Source: Podospora bellae-mahoneyi
Taxonomy: Eukaryota > Ascomycota > Sordariomycetes > Sordariales > Podosporaceae
Reading direction: 5' to 3'
Assembly: GCF_035222275.1 (NCBI RefSeq)
Contig: NC_085884.1
Location: 3,596,001-3,660,000 of the forward strand
Length of the DNA: 64,000 bases
Positions within the stretch are counted from its first letter, which is position 1, and the number at the start of each line of letters is the position of its first letter. The translations under genes were made by a program, and so were the position numbers. Below the pieces are notes generated by a model. That model made no database searches and had not been told where the DNA came from. It worked only from the letters and a program-made list of their open reading frames with translations. This document shows, piece after piece, positions 24,001-33,957 of this stretch.

Positions 24001-25099
24001 CCTGTCAGGGCGCGTTGTTCACAGCCCGCCTCAGTCTCCTGTCCAGAGAACATACGGGCAGAATTGCCGTTTGTTGACGTCTGGGGTGTTAACCTCAGGA
24101 CCTGGTGTAGCCGTTGTCTTGCTTGTGCCCGGCGATGGAGCGGAAAAGCTCGTGACAGACTTATGACTGGCGCCGCAATCGAAGGTTCCTGAAAGGTCCT
24201 CAAACATGGGCCTCACATACGACCCTGACTCCCGCGAGAGTCGTCCAAACATGGATGCGTGCTGTTCATGCATCACCTGGCGTGTGCTGTGAGGGCACGG
24301 AGGGTTCACTCTACGGGCCGATGACAGGGCAAAAACAAGATCTCGAGAAACCGCCTGCCGGTGCAGACCGAATAGCCACACAGCGCAGTTGCAGTCCGCG
24401 TCCCCGTGAAGTTCGGCGAAATTATGACGACTGGATTGTGTAGTGTATGTAGGGTAGGACACAGCAGTGTATTGTTGATGTTTTTTTTAATGCAGTCGAG
24501 AGATGAACCGATCCGAACAGCGGACCGAGAGTGGTTGATTGATACCTATCGGATAGTACACAGACGCTAGAAGACCGAAAGATGAAGCTTCGTCGAGAAA
24601 CGTCGTGGACTGACCTCATAACCGATGAAGCTTTTGGGCCAGTAGGAAAGCGGAGTTTCGTTCTCATCGAAGACAATCGAAGAATTGTTGTTGAATAACC
24701 CCGCGGTGTGTCTCGAGCGGGCCAAGTCACGCGGTAGTGTGGTAGCAGAGAGACATGGTGGCCAGCGGTGTGCTGTGTCGAGAATCAGCTTAGAAGAGGC
24801 AGTAGAAGTCCAAACAAAAAACAAAAATGTAGTGAAGAAGCACAGAAAAAGGAAGGCATCTGGAGGCAGTTCTCCTTTGCTTTTCATGTGGGAATTGAGC
24901 TGCTTTTGAGCTTTTGGGATGAGGGCCAGCGCGATGGGACAAGTCGTTTTGTTTCGGGCAACTTATTTCCTTGGTCGGGGCCAATGACCAATCAGAGGCG
25001 GCTCCAGCCAGGACCCTGAAAAGGCCTAGACCGATCACCCTCGATCCCCTTACCTGTGCTCTTTGAACGCGGATCGGGGCAATTCGTGTTGCATCTGTG
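21013..25099. other. Long gene-free upstream region of frq
   Basis: About 4 kb with no frame that looks like a protein. The left end should be the RRP6 3' UTR. The remainder is placed to act as the distal promoter of the clock gene. Pairs of CGAT/GATC-type motifs appear in several places (for example 22467-22481, 22914-22928, 24510-24518), but none is convincing enough to call a clock box. A poly-T run and GTAGGTAGGTAG-type short repeats occur at about 22190 and 21640. Confidence 0.4.
25031..25075. promoter_or_regulatory. Candidate light-response element (GATC cluster) upstream of frq
   Basis: Three GATC motifs occur within 45 bases: CCGATCACCCTCGATCCCC at 25031-25049 and GCGGATCGGGG at 25069-25079. 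The White Collar complex of Neurospora binds closely spaced imperfect GAT(N)C repeats at the proximal and distal light-response elements of frq. Position (about 1.1 kb before the FRQ start, just before the likely leader) and composition fit a proximal element. This is an inference; binding cannot be seen from sequence. Confidence 0.4.
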
Positions 25100-25347
25100 A
25101 AGCGGTGCCAGCATCAAAAAGCGAGAGGAAAATAGCCAGAGAAACAATGACCGCATCCCACCATGGACCCTGGACCCCCATCGAGATGCGCGCAGCCTCC
25201 TTTCCTTGGCCATCTTCAGAGAGCCGTCGCCTGAGGAGCCTGCCATTGGGGTGTTAACTCACTGGTCCCTCCCCCTACTTCCCCATCCAAAGCCCTCTGG
25301 CTTCATTTGAATCTTGCCTTGGTTGTTCCCTCAACGCAACCACAGGT

Positions 25348-25348
<1 letters not shown>

Positions 25349-25389
<41 letters not shown>
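25349..25389. repeat. (CA)n dinucleotide microsatellite
   Basis: About 20 uninterrupted CA units, in the putative frq leader or promoter-proximal region. Confidence 0.95.
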
Positions 25390-26108
25390 CAATAGAGACA
25401 GACATCGCCAGCTTCAACAACACACAAGAACACCACCCGACCCTAAGGGTATCAAGGTATGTGGAGACGTTTTCCCTATATTGTATTTCCCTCTGCCGCA
25501 ACCGCCAAAGTCTAGAAGTGTGATTTTCTCAGCCTTGCCATGGTGGGCCAACGTTGTTGCTTTCTCACCGGGCATTCCACCACCCTGCTTTTTGTCAGTC
25601 CAGTCGTTTTGAGCGCTCAAAAAGAAGAAGACACCACTCTGTCCAAAGCGCGCGCGCCCGCTGCACCACACATCTTGGCTTTCCACCGGTCTTCTTCCCT
25701 TTCCTCGCCAATTTTACCATTTACAGCAATTCACTCCTGGGGCGGTTTTTGGAAAAGCAGTGTCGAATCCAGAGCGTTCGATCGACACCATGACAGCCGG
25801 AGCTCCCTCGTCGTCCACCCGCCTGTTCAGCGAGTTTCGCCACAGCCCCCCCTGTCTGCATAGTGTTCGAAGTTCCAGCATCAGCAGCTAGCTCTGCGCA
25901 ACGTTTCTGATGAAGACTTATTAAATAGGCCCTTTTTTCGGAATTGCCTCTTGTCTGCCACGGCTCTACAGCCACGCACACACTGGTCTCTTGAGAGCTG
26001 GGTGTGCACCACAACCGCAACCGACCGCACCGTTGCACGCGACCGAACCCTCGGGACGGCGCGGACTGTTGCGGGGCGCGCCGGTAGACCAAGTCGCCGT
26101 CAAGCTTC

Positions 26109-26128
26109 AAAAAAAAAAAAAAAAAAAA
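26109..26128. repeat. A20 homopolymer just upstream of the frq start
   Basis: Twenty consecutive A residues, ending 23 nt before the FRQ ATG and 8 nt before the ATG-TAA element. Confidence 0.9.
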
Positions 26129-26151
26129 GGTCGAGCATGTAACCGGCCCCC

Positions 26152-29031
26152 ATGGCGGACGACACAAGTCACCAAGTCACAACTGATTTAGGCCACCCTT
26201 TGCCGCGGCGATCCACGCCCGAGAAGTCGGTGACCCTCTACCACCACCGACTGGCCCACGAGGCCAGCAAGAGATTCGAAAATGAAAAGCAACAGTCCAG
26301 CCTCACCTCACACCCACAGCCGCAAATTCATGCACAACCACAGGCCACAGCGTCGCCCAGGAGGGATTCTTCCGGAGAGAGCAATGAAACTGATCCCAAG
26401 ACCTGGTTCGATCGCTCCAACAACAACCCAGTCGGCCATTATGATGCCTCGATGGACGTCGACCCACCGTTTTTCCAAAAGGAAACCGACTCTTCCAACG
26501 AGGGGCGAGACGGAGGTGGTGTCATTCCAGATGCCCCCTACCCGTTCGAGGGCGGCCTTCGCCAAACTGTCACCCACAGCAGCAGTGCCGACGACTACCG
26601 CAGTGTCATTGACGACTTGACCATCGAGAACAAGCGGTTAAAGGAGGAACTGAAGCGGTATAAGCAGTATGGGCCGCCCATGATGCAGAAGGAGAAGCTG
26701 TTTGAGATCAAGATTCACGGACTACCGAGGCGGAAGAAGCGCGAGTTGGAGGCCACGCTGCGAGACTTTGCCGCCAGTCTCGAGGGGTCGAGTGATTCAC
26801 CGTCGTGGAGGAAATCGAGCCGACAAGAAAAGAAGAACATGTATTCTTCTGGGGAGTCGAAGCATGCGTCATCGTCTTCCTCGCACTCGCGGCCCGTGGA
26901 TTCGGCCTATGCATCCATGTCTACCGGACCTAGTTCCCACGGCCCCAACTCGATAGGGAGGTCGCTCGGACGCCCTTCTGTTGGTTCTCGCGCAAAGTCG
27001 TCGCAGCAAAAGGTGGAGAACTACCTTCGAGACACCCCCGACGGTCTGCTCCCGCGTCAGATGGTAATGACGGACAAGGAGAAGAAGAAACTGGTGGTCA
27101 AACGTCTCGAGCAGTTATTCACGGGCAAAATCAGCGGGAGGAACATGCATCGGAACCAGTCCATGTCCTCGCTCGAAGCGCCCGCACCACCACCGGATGC
27201 CGTCATGGGACCACCCAAAATGTCGGAAGCCTCGCGAGAAGCGTTCATCCAGCCGCTGGATCCTAGCCAAAAGAAGACCCGTTCGAGAGATAATGCGTCG
27301 ACATCCAATGGCGATCAGACGGAGAGCGGCGGTCACGGAAACGGAAGCGGCGATGGCAATGGAAGCGGAGGCAGAGGCGGAAACAACACATCACCTCCCT
27401 CGGTCCCGCTGCCAGAACAGCGTCCAACTAGACCAGTCGATTTGGACCCCGACCGATTGCAAATACCGTCCGAGAATCTAAAGTACATCCAACATCTTGG
27501 GCTGGTCCCCGAAGAGTTTCTGGTATCCAAACAGACCGAGTATGACGATGTTGCACCCGATGCGGACGGCTGGGTGTATCTCAACCTTCTCGGAAATCTC
27601 GCCCAGTTGCACATGCTCAACGTCACCCCGGGTTTCATCCGGGCCGCCGTCAGTGAGAAGAGCACCAAGTTCCAGCTCTCGCCAGATGGCCGGAAAATTC
27701 GATGGCGCGGAGGCACAGATGGGACCAAGTTTAGCAGCGACAGCGGGGACGGCTCACAAAAGAGCCCCATGACCGAGGACACTGATGGTTCCAATGAGAG
27801 TGGCCAGCGCAAGAAGCTCAAGAAGGGCCAGGGCGGTCATTCCGACTCCAAATTTGTCCCGCAGGCATCCTCTCGCTCCGACCTGTTCCACTACAAGCCT
27901 CTGTTTGTCCATCGAACTTCTTCGGCAGAAACGTCGGTCGAGGGCACGGGATCCCTGGCATCGGATGAGGTCGAGGATAGCAACCTTGAAAACTCCAAGT
28001 ATGGGTACAGTGGCTCTGGATCGACGCAGCGCAAGAAACGGCGACACGATGGTGCCATCATCTACTACAGCGGTGCCCCTTTCTGCACGGATCTGTCGGG
28101 TGATCCTGGTGACATATCACCCACCACCTATATGACCTCGACTGGCCGGGACTTTTCGATGCTCGACTCGGCACCGTCTCTGCTGCAGAGGAGCCTGTCT
28201 GGGTCGTCTCTCGTGATCCGACCGCTCAGCGATGCCCGGCCGTTTGTCTCGGAAACCCTGGGCATGGAAATTGACAAGTATCTGCCCAGTGACGAAGAGA
28301 CGGACGACGACATGGAGTTCCCCTGGTCAGACAGCTCAGCACTTGTTCGACCGAAGATGTCCGAGACACCTCTCGAGCCCTGCGGTCTGGGCGGTGTGAT
28401 ACCAGAAGACCACTTTGCTGTGGTTGTGGTGACCCGTCGGCCAATCAACTGCGTTGTGAACACGCACTTGCGCGATAGGTCGGTGTCGGTGGACAATGCG
28501 GAAGTTATTGCTCGTCGACTGGAGTGTATGAGGACCTCGTCGCCGCTGCCACCTCGACGGAATAGCAGGACGGGTGGAACCAACTCTCCCATTCAGATCG
28601 AGTATGTCGAGGGACGGATGCTTTGTCTGAAGCCGGCTTCTCTGCCGCCCCCAGCCATGTATCTTCCTCCTTTCAGCAGCGAGTCCGACACGGATTCTGG
28701 AAGCATCGACATGACTTCGGCAGAGAATGACGATGTGGAACAGGACAGCACTTCCCAGAGCTTGATTTCGAGGCGGGCCAACCCTCACTTCTCGGATGCT
28801 CGCTTGGAGGAGGATGAATCCGAGGAGTCTGAGGAGCTCGGTGATGTGAATATGGGAGCGGATGCTGTGGTGGGAGCTGTTTCGGGCGATGCCCGCCGTC
28901 CGCCTGCTGACCGGATGGAGAGCTCGAGCACTGGGAAGGTGGCCATGCTTTTACACCCAGGAAGCTCTGTTGCGACTGCGGGAGGGGATGAGAGCGGATA
29001 TTCTAGCTCGATGGAGGATGATGCTACTTGA
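26152..29031 (+). CDS. frq: Frequency clock protein FRQ
   Basis: Single coding exon, 959 residues; Neurospora FRQ has 989. FRQ is the negative element of the circadian oscillator. It binds FRH and casein kinase 1, inhibits the White Collar complex, and is progressively phosphorylated and degraded. Recognisable blocks in order are HPLPRR...SVTLYHHRLAHEAS near the start; SGESNETDPKTWFD (about 74-87); MDVDPPFFQKETDSSNE (from Met101); a coiled coil, DDYRSVIDDLTIENKRLKEEL (about 147-173); and a basic NLS-like PRRKKRELEATLRDFAAS (about 190). SRPVDSAYASMSTG and YLRDTPDGLLPR (about 290) lead to MTDKEKKKLVVKRLEQLFTGK (about 306-326) and RPVDLDPDRLQIPSENLKYI (about 425-445); these two fit the CK1-binding FCD regions. 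DGRKIRWRGGTDGTKFSS (about 512) is next, followed by Ser/Asp/Glu-rich PEST-like segments and an acidic C-terminus. Met101 corresponds to the start of the short isoform in Neurospora. Confidence 0.97.
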   Translation: MADDTSHQVTTDLGHPLPRRSTPEKSVTLYHHRLAHEASKRFENEKQQSSLTSHPQPQIHAQPQATASPRRDSSGESNETDPKTWFDRSNNNPVGHYDASMDVDPPFFQKETDSSNEGRDGGGVIPDAPYPFEGGLRQTVTHSSSADDYRSVIDDLTIENKRLKEELKRYKQYGPPMMQKEKLFEIKIHGLPRRKKRELEATLRDFAASLEGSSDSPSWRKSSRQEKKNMYSSGESKHASSSSSHSRPVDSAYASMSTGPSSHGPNSIGRSLGRPSVGSRAKSSQQKVENYLRDTPDGLLPRQMVMTDKEKKKLVVKRLEQLFTGKISGRNMHRNQSMSSLEAPAPPPDAVMGPPKMSEASREAFIQPLDPSQKKTRSRDNASTSNGDQTESGGHGNGSGDGNGSGGRGGNNTSPPSVPLPEQRPTRPVDLDPDRLQIPSENLKYIQHLGLVPEEFLVSKQTEYDDVAPDADGWVYLNLLGNLAQLHMLNVTPGFIRAAVSEKSTKFQLSPDGRKIRWRGGTDGTKFSSDSGDGSQKSPMTEDTDGSNESGQRKKLKKGQGGHSDSKFVPQASSRSDLFHYKPLFVHRTSSAETSVEGTGSLASDEVEDSNLENSKYGYSGSGSTQRKKRRHDGAIIYYSGAPFCTDLSGDPGDISPTTYMTSTGRDFSMLDSAPSLLQRSLSGSSLVIRPLSDARPFVSETLGMEIDKYLPSDEETDDDMEFPWSDSSALVRPKMSETPLEPCGLGGVIPEDHFAVVVVTRRPINCVVNTHLRDRSVSVDNAEVIARRLECMRTSSPLPPRRNSRTGGTNSPIQIEYVEGRMLCLKPASLPPPAMYLPPFSSESDTDSGSIDMTSAENDDVEQDSTSQSLISRRANPHFSDARLEEDESEESEELGDVNMGADAVVGAVSGDARRPPADRMESSSTGKVAMLLHPGSSVATAGGDESGYSSSMEDDAT

Positions 29032-29775
29032 AGTGTTGCGTTATATGGAGTGAAATTTGGGGGGCAGACTGACTTTAGCATTTTCCGGACATATGTATGG
29101 TGCTTTTGGTTTGGCTTTTTGGCATTGGGAAAGCGAGGTGATATATATGTCTCGACTTTTCGATACAACAAGGGGGTGTTTAGTTGGTGATTTTTTTCGT
29201 CAAGTGGAATTTGTAGCATTTCAGATACCACGACAATCCGGGCGGGCAGGTTTGCTTTGGGATACCTATAGAGACTTTTTGATCTTGGGATACCTCTGAA
29301 GGCCATATGTGTGGGAGGAGGGTAAAAGGTCTTTTTTGGCCGTGGGATAATTTGCAAAAACAAAGACAAAAGAATTCATATCACTGAAGGGTTGTTGCTC
29401 GAGTTGTGATGTTCTTGTTTTGTTTTGTTGTGTAGTTGATTAAAAGGAGCCCCCTGAACGTGCATGTAGGGTACCCCGCAATCTCTGCTAGGAAGAGCTC
29501 GAACTGTCACCGATTTACCCCGCCAATATTTTTTGACCGCTTTACGTACGGGAACAGCAACAGGCGGGCGGGCAGTAACCAGGCGACCGAGGACGTGGTG
29601 TAAACGTCTTTCAATAACAAACAACATCTTGACCGAGTCTTTTTTGCGCGCGCGCAATCAGCTAGCTGGCTAGTAGCTGTTTCGATATCGCGACCTTACC
29701 CACCTACCTACCCAACAACTAATCGACCGACCGAGACCGACCGAACGATCGATTCCAAGCAAGACATTCACGATC
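29032..29775. other. Intergenic region between frq and prefoldin subunit 3
   Basis: About 745 bases with the frq 3' UTR on the left and the prefoldin promoter on the right. A CGACCGA-type short repeat with an ACGATCGATT palindrome at about 29719-29754 lies just before the prefoldin start. In Neurospora a long antisense transcript (qrf) starts downstream of frq. I cannot tell from sequence whether one starts here. Confidence 0.45.
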
Positions 29776-30574
29776 ATGGCTACCACCTCCGCCGCGGTGA
29801 AAGGGAAAGGCGTAGGGCCAGACGGGAAGTCAGTCTTCACTCCCCCCCCCCTTTCCCCTTTTTATTTTATTTTATTTCTTTTTTATTATTAGTACCAATC
29901 CCATTTACTGAACCTGTGTTTATGTAGGGACACCAACCCCCGAGGAATCCCCTACGCGCCCTTTGTCGACAAGGTAGAAGACTACGTCTCCTCCCGTTCA
30001 GACGTCGAGCCGACGCTTCGGTCGTTTCAGGAGATGGTGGCAAAGTACCAGTTTATGGAGCAGAACCTGCAGCGGAGGGTGGCGGGGCTGACGGATAAGA
30101 TGCCCGACATTGAGAAGACGTTGGAGACGGTGAGGTTTTTGAAGTTGAGGAACGAGGGTGATGACGAGGGGGAGGGGGGGGGAATCGAGACCACGTTTGA
30201 GCTGAATGATACGCTTTACGCCAAGGCAAAGATTGGGAGGACGGAGGAGGTGTATTTGTGGTTGGGGGCGAATGTTATGCTGAGTTATCCGATTGAGGAG
30301 GCGGAGGAGTTGTTGGATGGGAAGTTGGAGGCTGCGAGGAGGAGTTTGCGGAATTGTGAGGAGGATTTGGATTTCTTGAGGGAGCAGATTACGGTGGGTG
30401 ATGCTAATGACTACTTGCTGACTATACTTTTTGGATGATGGCTGACTGGGATGATAGACTATGGAGGTTGCGGTGGCTAGGGTTTATAACTGGGATGTGG
30501 TGCAGAAACGGAAGGAGAAGGAGGAGGAGGAGAAGCAAGGGAAAGGGAAGGAGGAGGGGACGGCGGGGGGATGA
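29776..30574 (+). CDS. PAC10: Prefoldin subunit 3 (Pac10/VBP1)
   Basis: Three exons: 29776-29828, 29928-30393 and 30458-30574, giving 211 residues. It is an alpha-type subunit of the hexameric prefoldin that hands nascent actin and tubulin to the CCT chaperonin. After the start (MATTSAAVKGKG) come NPRGIPYAPFVDKVEDYV and a long first coiled-coil helix (SFQEMVAKYQFMEQNLQRRVAGLTDKMPDIEKTLETVRFL). The beta-hairpin core ETTFELNDTLYAKAKI...EEVYLWLGANVMLSYPIEEAEELL and a second helix (KLEAARRSLRNCEEDLDFLREQIT) follow. The exon 2/3 junction gives T-TMEVAVARVYNWDVVQ, as expected for this subunit. A Lys/Glu/Gly-rich tail encoded by purine-only sequence ends the protein. The first intron has a GTCAGT donor. 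Confidence 0.95.
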
Positions 30575-31523
30575 TGATGGTGATGATGATGAAGGGGGAG
30601 GCTGTGTAAGAGTCAAGATTCAAGAGTCATCAAAAAGAAACGAGACATTTGGCAACAAGGTGGCAGGACCATGATGAGGATATTGCAAAGTGGGATTTGT
30701 ATTACTGGTGATGGGGATCAACATGCTGGATGTGTCTGTTGCGGTTCGGGATGGTGGCCGGGACGTTGAGTGCAAGCCGAATGGCACAGCACCCTATGGA
30801 GCACTTGAGACGAGATGTGGCCCGGTTTGTTAAGATAGGAACGGTGGTGGCCGTTGGGGGGGCCCAGTGGGGGTGGGCCGTGGGTGTAGGTAAAAGTTGG
30901 TGAACCGTCGACTTAACGGGTCGACCTTCAACTGCTGGTTAAACGGTCAGAGCTATCCATCCAGCTGGCTCCATGATTGTGATGTTCTTGCGGGCGTCTG
31001 AGTTGTGTACAGAATAAAGAGTAAATGATGGCAGCTGTCAGCCCCACCCTTATACCCCCTTAGTGCGAGGCCTCGCTGGTGCGGGCGGGGCTGGCCGAGC
31101 TGCCGGTCAGGGGATTATCGCGGGCAGGATTGAGTTGGCGGCGGCATTTCAGGCACTGAAGGTTACTGGTTATTTGAACCAGACAACAACAGGATTCCCT
31201 GTCTTTTTCCCACATCCCCCCCTTTTGTTGATTCATCTTTCCTATCATTTGCCATCCGCCACTTGTCTCAAACGCCTTCTGCACCCTTTCCCGCAGCAGC
31301 CAGTCAGTCTTTTTCCAATGCAAGTACAATAGCGCGCATCATCCTTTTTCGTCCCATCATCTCCTGTCACCGCCCAACTTTTTACTGCCTACTCACCTAC
31401 TTTTAACGAACACCTAATCTAACATCTTCTTCCTCAAGAACGATAGACGAAGTATTGAAAGACGTCCACGACACCCTAGAGCCCGACCCGAAGAAACCGA
31501 AGCAGAGACATAAACGCAACAAA
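30575..31523. other. Intergenic region between prefoldin 3 and SEC14
   Basis: About 950 bases holding the prefoldin 3' UTR and the SEC14 promoter and leader. No gene is seen. Confidence 0.5.
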
Positions 31524-32781
31524 ATGGCTGCCGCCGCGCCTGTCCCCCGCCCCTTGGAGCTCGACCCCAAGTACGATGACTACGACTTCCCGACCACCGC
31601 CGCCGTCCCCCTGAGCGGACATGCTGGCTACCTGACGGCGGAACAACAAGCTCAGGTCTCGCAGCTGCGTCTGATGCTCGAGTCTGAGGGCTACACCAAG
31701 CGTCTCGACACGCTCACACTGGTACGCCTTGCACCAGAATAGCTTTCCATCAGGTTCAGTGTTGGGATACTGACAGATAGGAAACAGCTCCGCTTCCTCC
31801 GTGCCCGCAAGTTCGATGTCAACCTCTCCAAGCAAATGTACGCACACCTTCACTGGGGATGGATTCCACAGTTAGGCAGGGGCTAACAACACGCCAGGTT
31901 CATCGAGTGCGAGAAGTGGAGGCAAGAGACCAACCTCGACGACGTCGTCCCCAACTGGGACTACCCCGAGAAGGAGGAGGTCTTTAAGTACTACCCCCAG
32001 TACTACCACAAGACCGACAAGGTACATAATTTATCTGGGCTCCACCTTCCCCCCCCCCTATTGCTAACCGCACCATCAGGATGGCCGGCCCGTCTACATC
32101 GAGCAGCTCGGCAACATTGATCTCACAGCCATGTACAAGATCACCACGGCCGAGCGCATGCTTACCAACCTCGCGGTCGAGTACGAGCGCGTCGCCGACC
32201 CCCGCCTCCCGGCCTGCTCCCGCAAGTCGGGCGTCCTCCTCGAGACCTGCTGCACCGTCATGGATCTCAAGGGCGTCGGCATCTCCAAGGCGCCCCAGGT
32301 GTTCAACTATGTCAAGCAGGCCAGCGTCCTGAGCCAAAACTACTACCCCGAACGCCTCGGTCGTCTGTATCTGATCAACGCTCCTTGGGGCTTCAGCACC
32401 GTCTGGGGAGTCGTGAAGGCGTGGCTTGATCCGGTGACGGTGCAGAAGATTCATGTGTTGGGCAGCGGGTACCAGAAGGAGTTGTTGGCGCAGGTTCCCG
32501 CCGAGAACCTGCCTAAGCAGTTTGGTGGTTCGTGCGAGTGTGCGGGCGGTTGCCAGTTTAGCGACATGGGTCCTTGGCGCGAGGAGCAGTGGGCCAAGCC
32601 GGCCAAGTGGGAGAAGAAGGAGGGCGCTGCTGCTGCTGCTCCTGCGGCGGATGCCACTATTCAGAATGCTGGTGCGGAGGTGAAGGAGGGTGGTGCTGCT
32701 ACTGCTGCTGCTGCCGGGCAGGGGAATGCGGCTCTTCCGGTGGACGTCAAGGCTGATGCTCCTGCTCCGGCGGCTGCGTAG
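31524..32781 (+). CDS. SEC14: Sec14-like phosphatidylinositol/phosphatidylcholine transfer protein
   Basis: Four exons: 31524-31721, 31788-31837, 31898-32021 and 32080-32781, giving 357 residues. Sec14 couples phosphatidylcholine metabolism to phosphoinositide synthesis at the Golgi. The CRAL-TRIO N-terminal region is visible as [53 protein letters not shown]. The lipid-binding domain has [105 protein letters not shown], and [16 protein letters not shown] roughly 60-residue Ala-rich tail follows the domain. The ATG at 31524 gives [15 protein letters not shown], a normal fungal start. The codon for Met in QMFIEC is split by intron 2. Confidence 0.95.
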
Positions 32782-33151
32782 GTGCAGTCATTGAGGAAGG
32801 AAGATGAGGTGCTGCATCGGTGTGGTTGCGGGGACATGCGGTAGTGTTCTTGCCACTCGGTAATGAAGGCCGGCTTCTTTTTGCATGGTAGTTACATGTA
32901 GACAGTGGGCGTGGAGCGGGTGTTGGTAGTTTGCGATTGTATGCAGATGGTACCTTACATGTGATAGGCGTGGCGGGGTGGGAGGAGATGAACAAGAATC
33001 CCTAAGTATATCTCTTGACTTGAATGGCATAGTAATGTTTTTTCTTGGTTGAGACAGTGGAGCAATGGTGGGGGGTATTATTATTTTCCGTAACGCCTCC
33101 TTTGTCCTCTGTCCCCTGACCTGGATACATATATATATATACATATATATA
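32782..33151. other. Convergent intergenic region between SEC14 and MIS14
   Basis: 370 bases that must contain both 3' UTRs. It includes TATATA-rich sequence at about 33128-33153. Confidence 0.5.
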
Positions 33152-33957
33152 TCACTTGTTTTGTTTACCAACCACATACCCACCCGCAACCCTCGCCCTC
33201 TCCATCTTGGCCACAACAGCGGGCATGTCTCTCTTCAGCCTCCCCAGCGTCTCCACCGCCTTGATGTACGTCCCCTCGACAACTTCCTGTCTATCCAACT
33301 CGCCCATTCCCTCGAGTGCCTTTTTCCCGCTTTCCAACCCTTCCTCCCTCGCCCGTTGCAGCACTGCCGAAATCATCTCCTCGTCTGTGGCTATCTGGGC
33401 GTTTGTGGCGGTCATGTAGGCGGATGCGGTCGCGGCGGGGACGCGCCGCTTGAGCTGGGCGATGGAGCGGAGGAGGTCTTCCTCTTGGGAGACGAGGGAC
33501 TCGATCCTGTCGCGCTTGCGGGGGTCGAAGGGTTCGTAGTGGTCGGTTTGGGGGTTGTGATGGTCTTGCGGGTCGGAGGAGAAGAGGGTTTTGGGGGAGG
33601 GGGGGGCCGAGAGGGAGCCGTTTATTGAGAGGGAGGGGAGGGAGAGGGTGAAGAGGCGGGTTATGTACTAGAGCGTAGCGAACGTCAGTGGGCGCATCGT
33701 GGGATGGGATTGGGAGTGGGGGGGAGGGAAAGGGGAAGGGGAAAAGGGGGGGGGGGGAAACGTACGTCGTTTACCAGCTTATCAATCTCGTTGCGCAACT
33801 CGTCTTCCTCTTGGGGGATGGGGTTCCCTTCGTCGTCGAGGACGGGGGGGAAAGCGGCGTTGATGCTATCGGTCGCTGCTTTACGGACGTTGGTGATGAG
33901 GTACCGGAGGTCGTCTGGGGATTGGAGTTCGATTTTTCGCTGGATGGAGTCGTCCAT
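33152..33957 (-). CDS. Kinetochore MIND/Mis12 complex subunit Mis14/Nsl1
   Basis: Two exons on the minus strand, 33766-33957 and 33152-33667, giving 235 residues. The N-terminal signature MDDSIQRKIELQSPDDLRYLITNVRKAATDSINAAFPP is characteristic of fungal Mis14/Nsl1. An acidic segment (EEDELRNEIDKLVND) leads into exon 2, which reads YITRLFTLSLPSLSINGS, then FDPRKRDRIESLVSQEEDLLRSIAQLKRRVPAATASAYM and a helical C-terminus with many charged residues. The protein would connect the inner kinetochore to the Ndc80 complex. The intron has a GTACGT donor and a CTCTAG acceptor, and the junction is in phase. The coding strand switches from C-rich to G-rich within exon 2. Confidence 0.88.

Larger units (their letters stand above)
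25100..26151 (+). promoter_or_regulatory. Putative long frq 5' leader with several upstream ORFs and a start-stop element
   Basis: Upstream ATGs open short frames at 25147-25257 (36 codons), 25540-25863 (107 residues), 25790-25891 (33 residues), 25910-25924 (ATG plus three codons) and 26137-26142 (ATG directly followed by TAA, 9 nt before the FRQ ATG). A plausible leader intron runs 25457-25532 (AAG/GTATGT donor, TTTTCTCAG acceptor). The leader also holds a (CA)n tract at about 25349-25389 and an A20 run at 26109-26128. Neurospora frq is known to have a long leader with several upstream ORFs and regulated splicing. The transcription start here is unknown, so which ATGs are in the mRNA is inferred. 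Confidence 0.55.
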
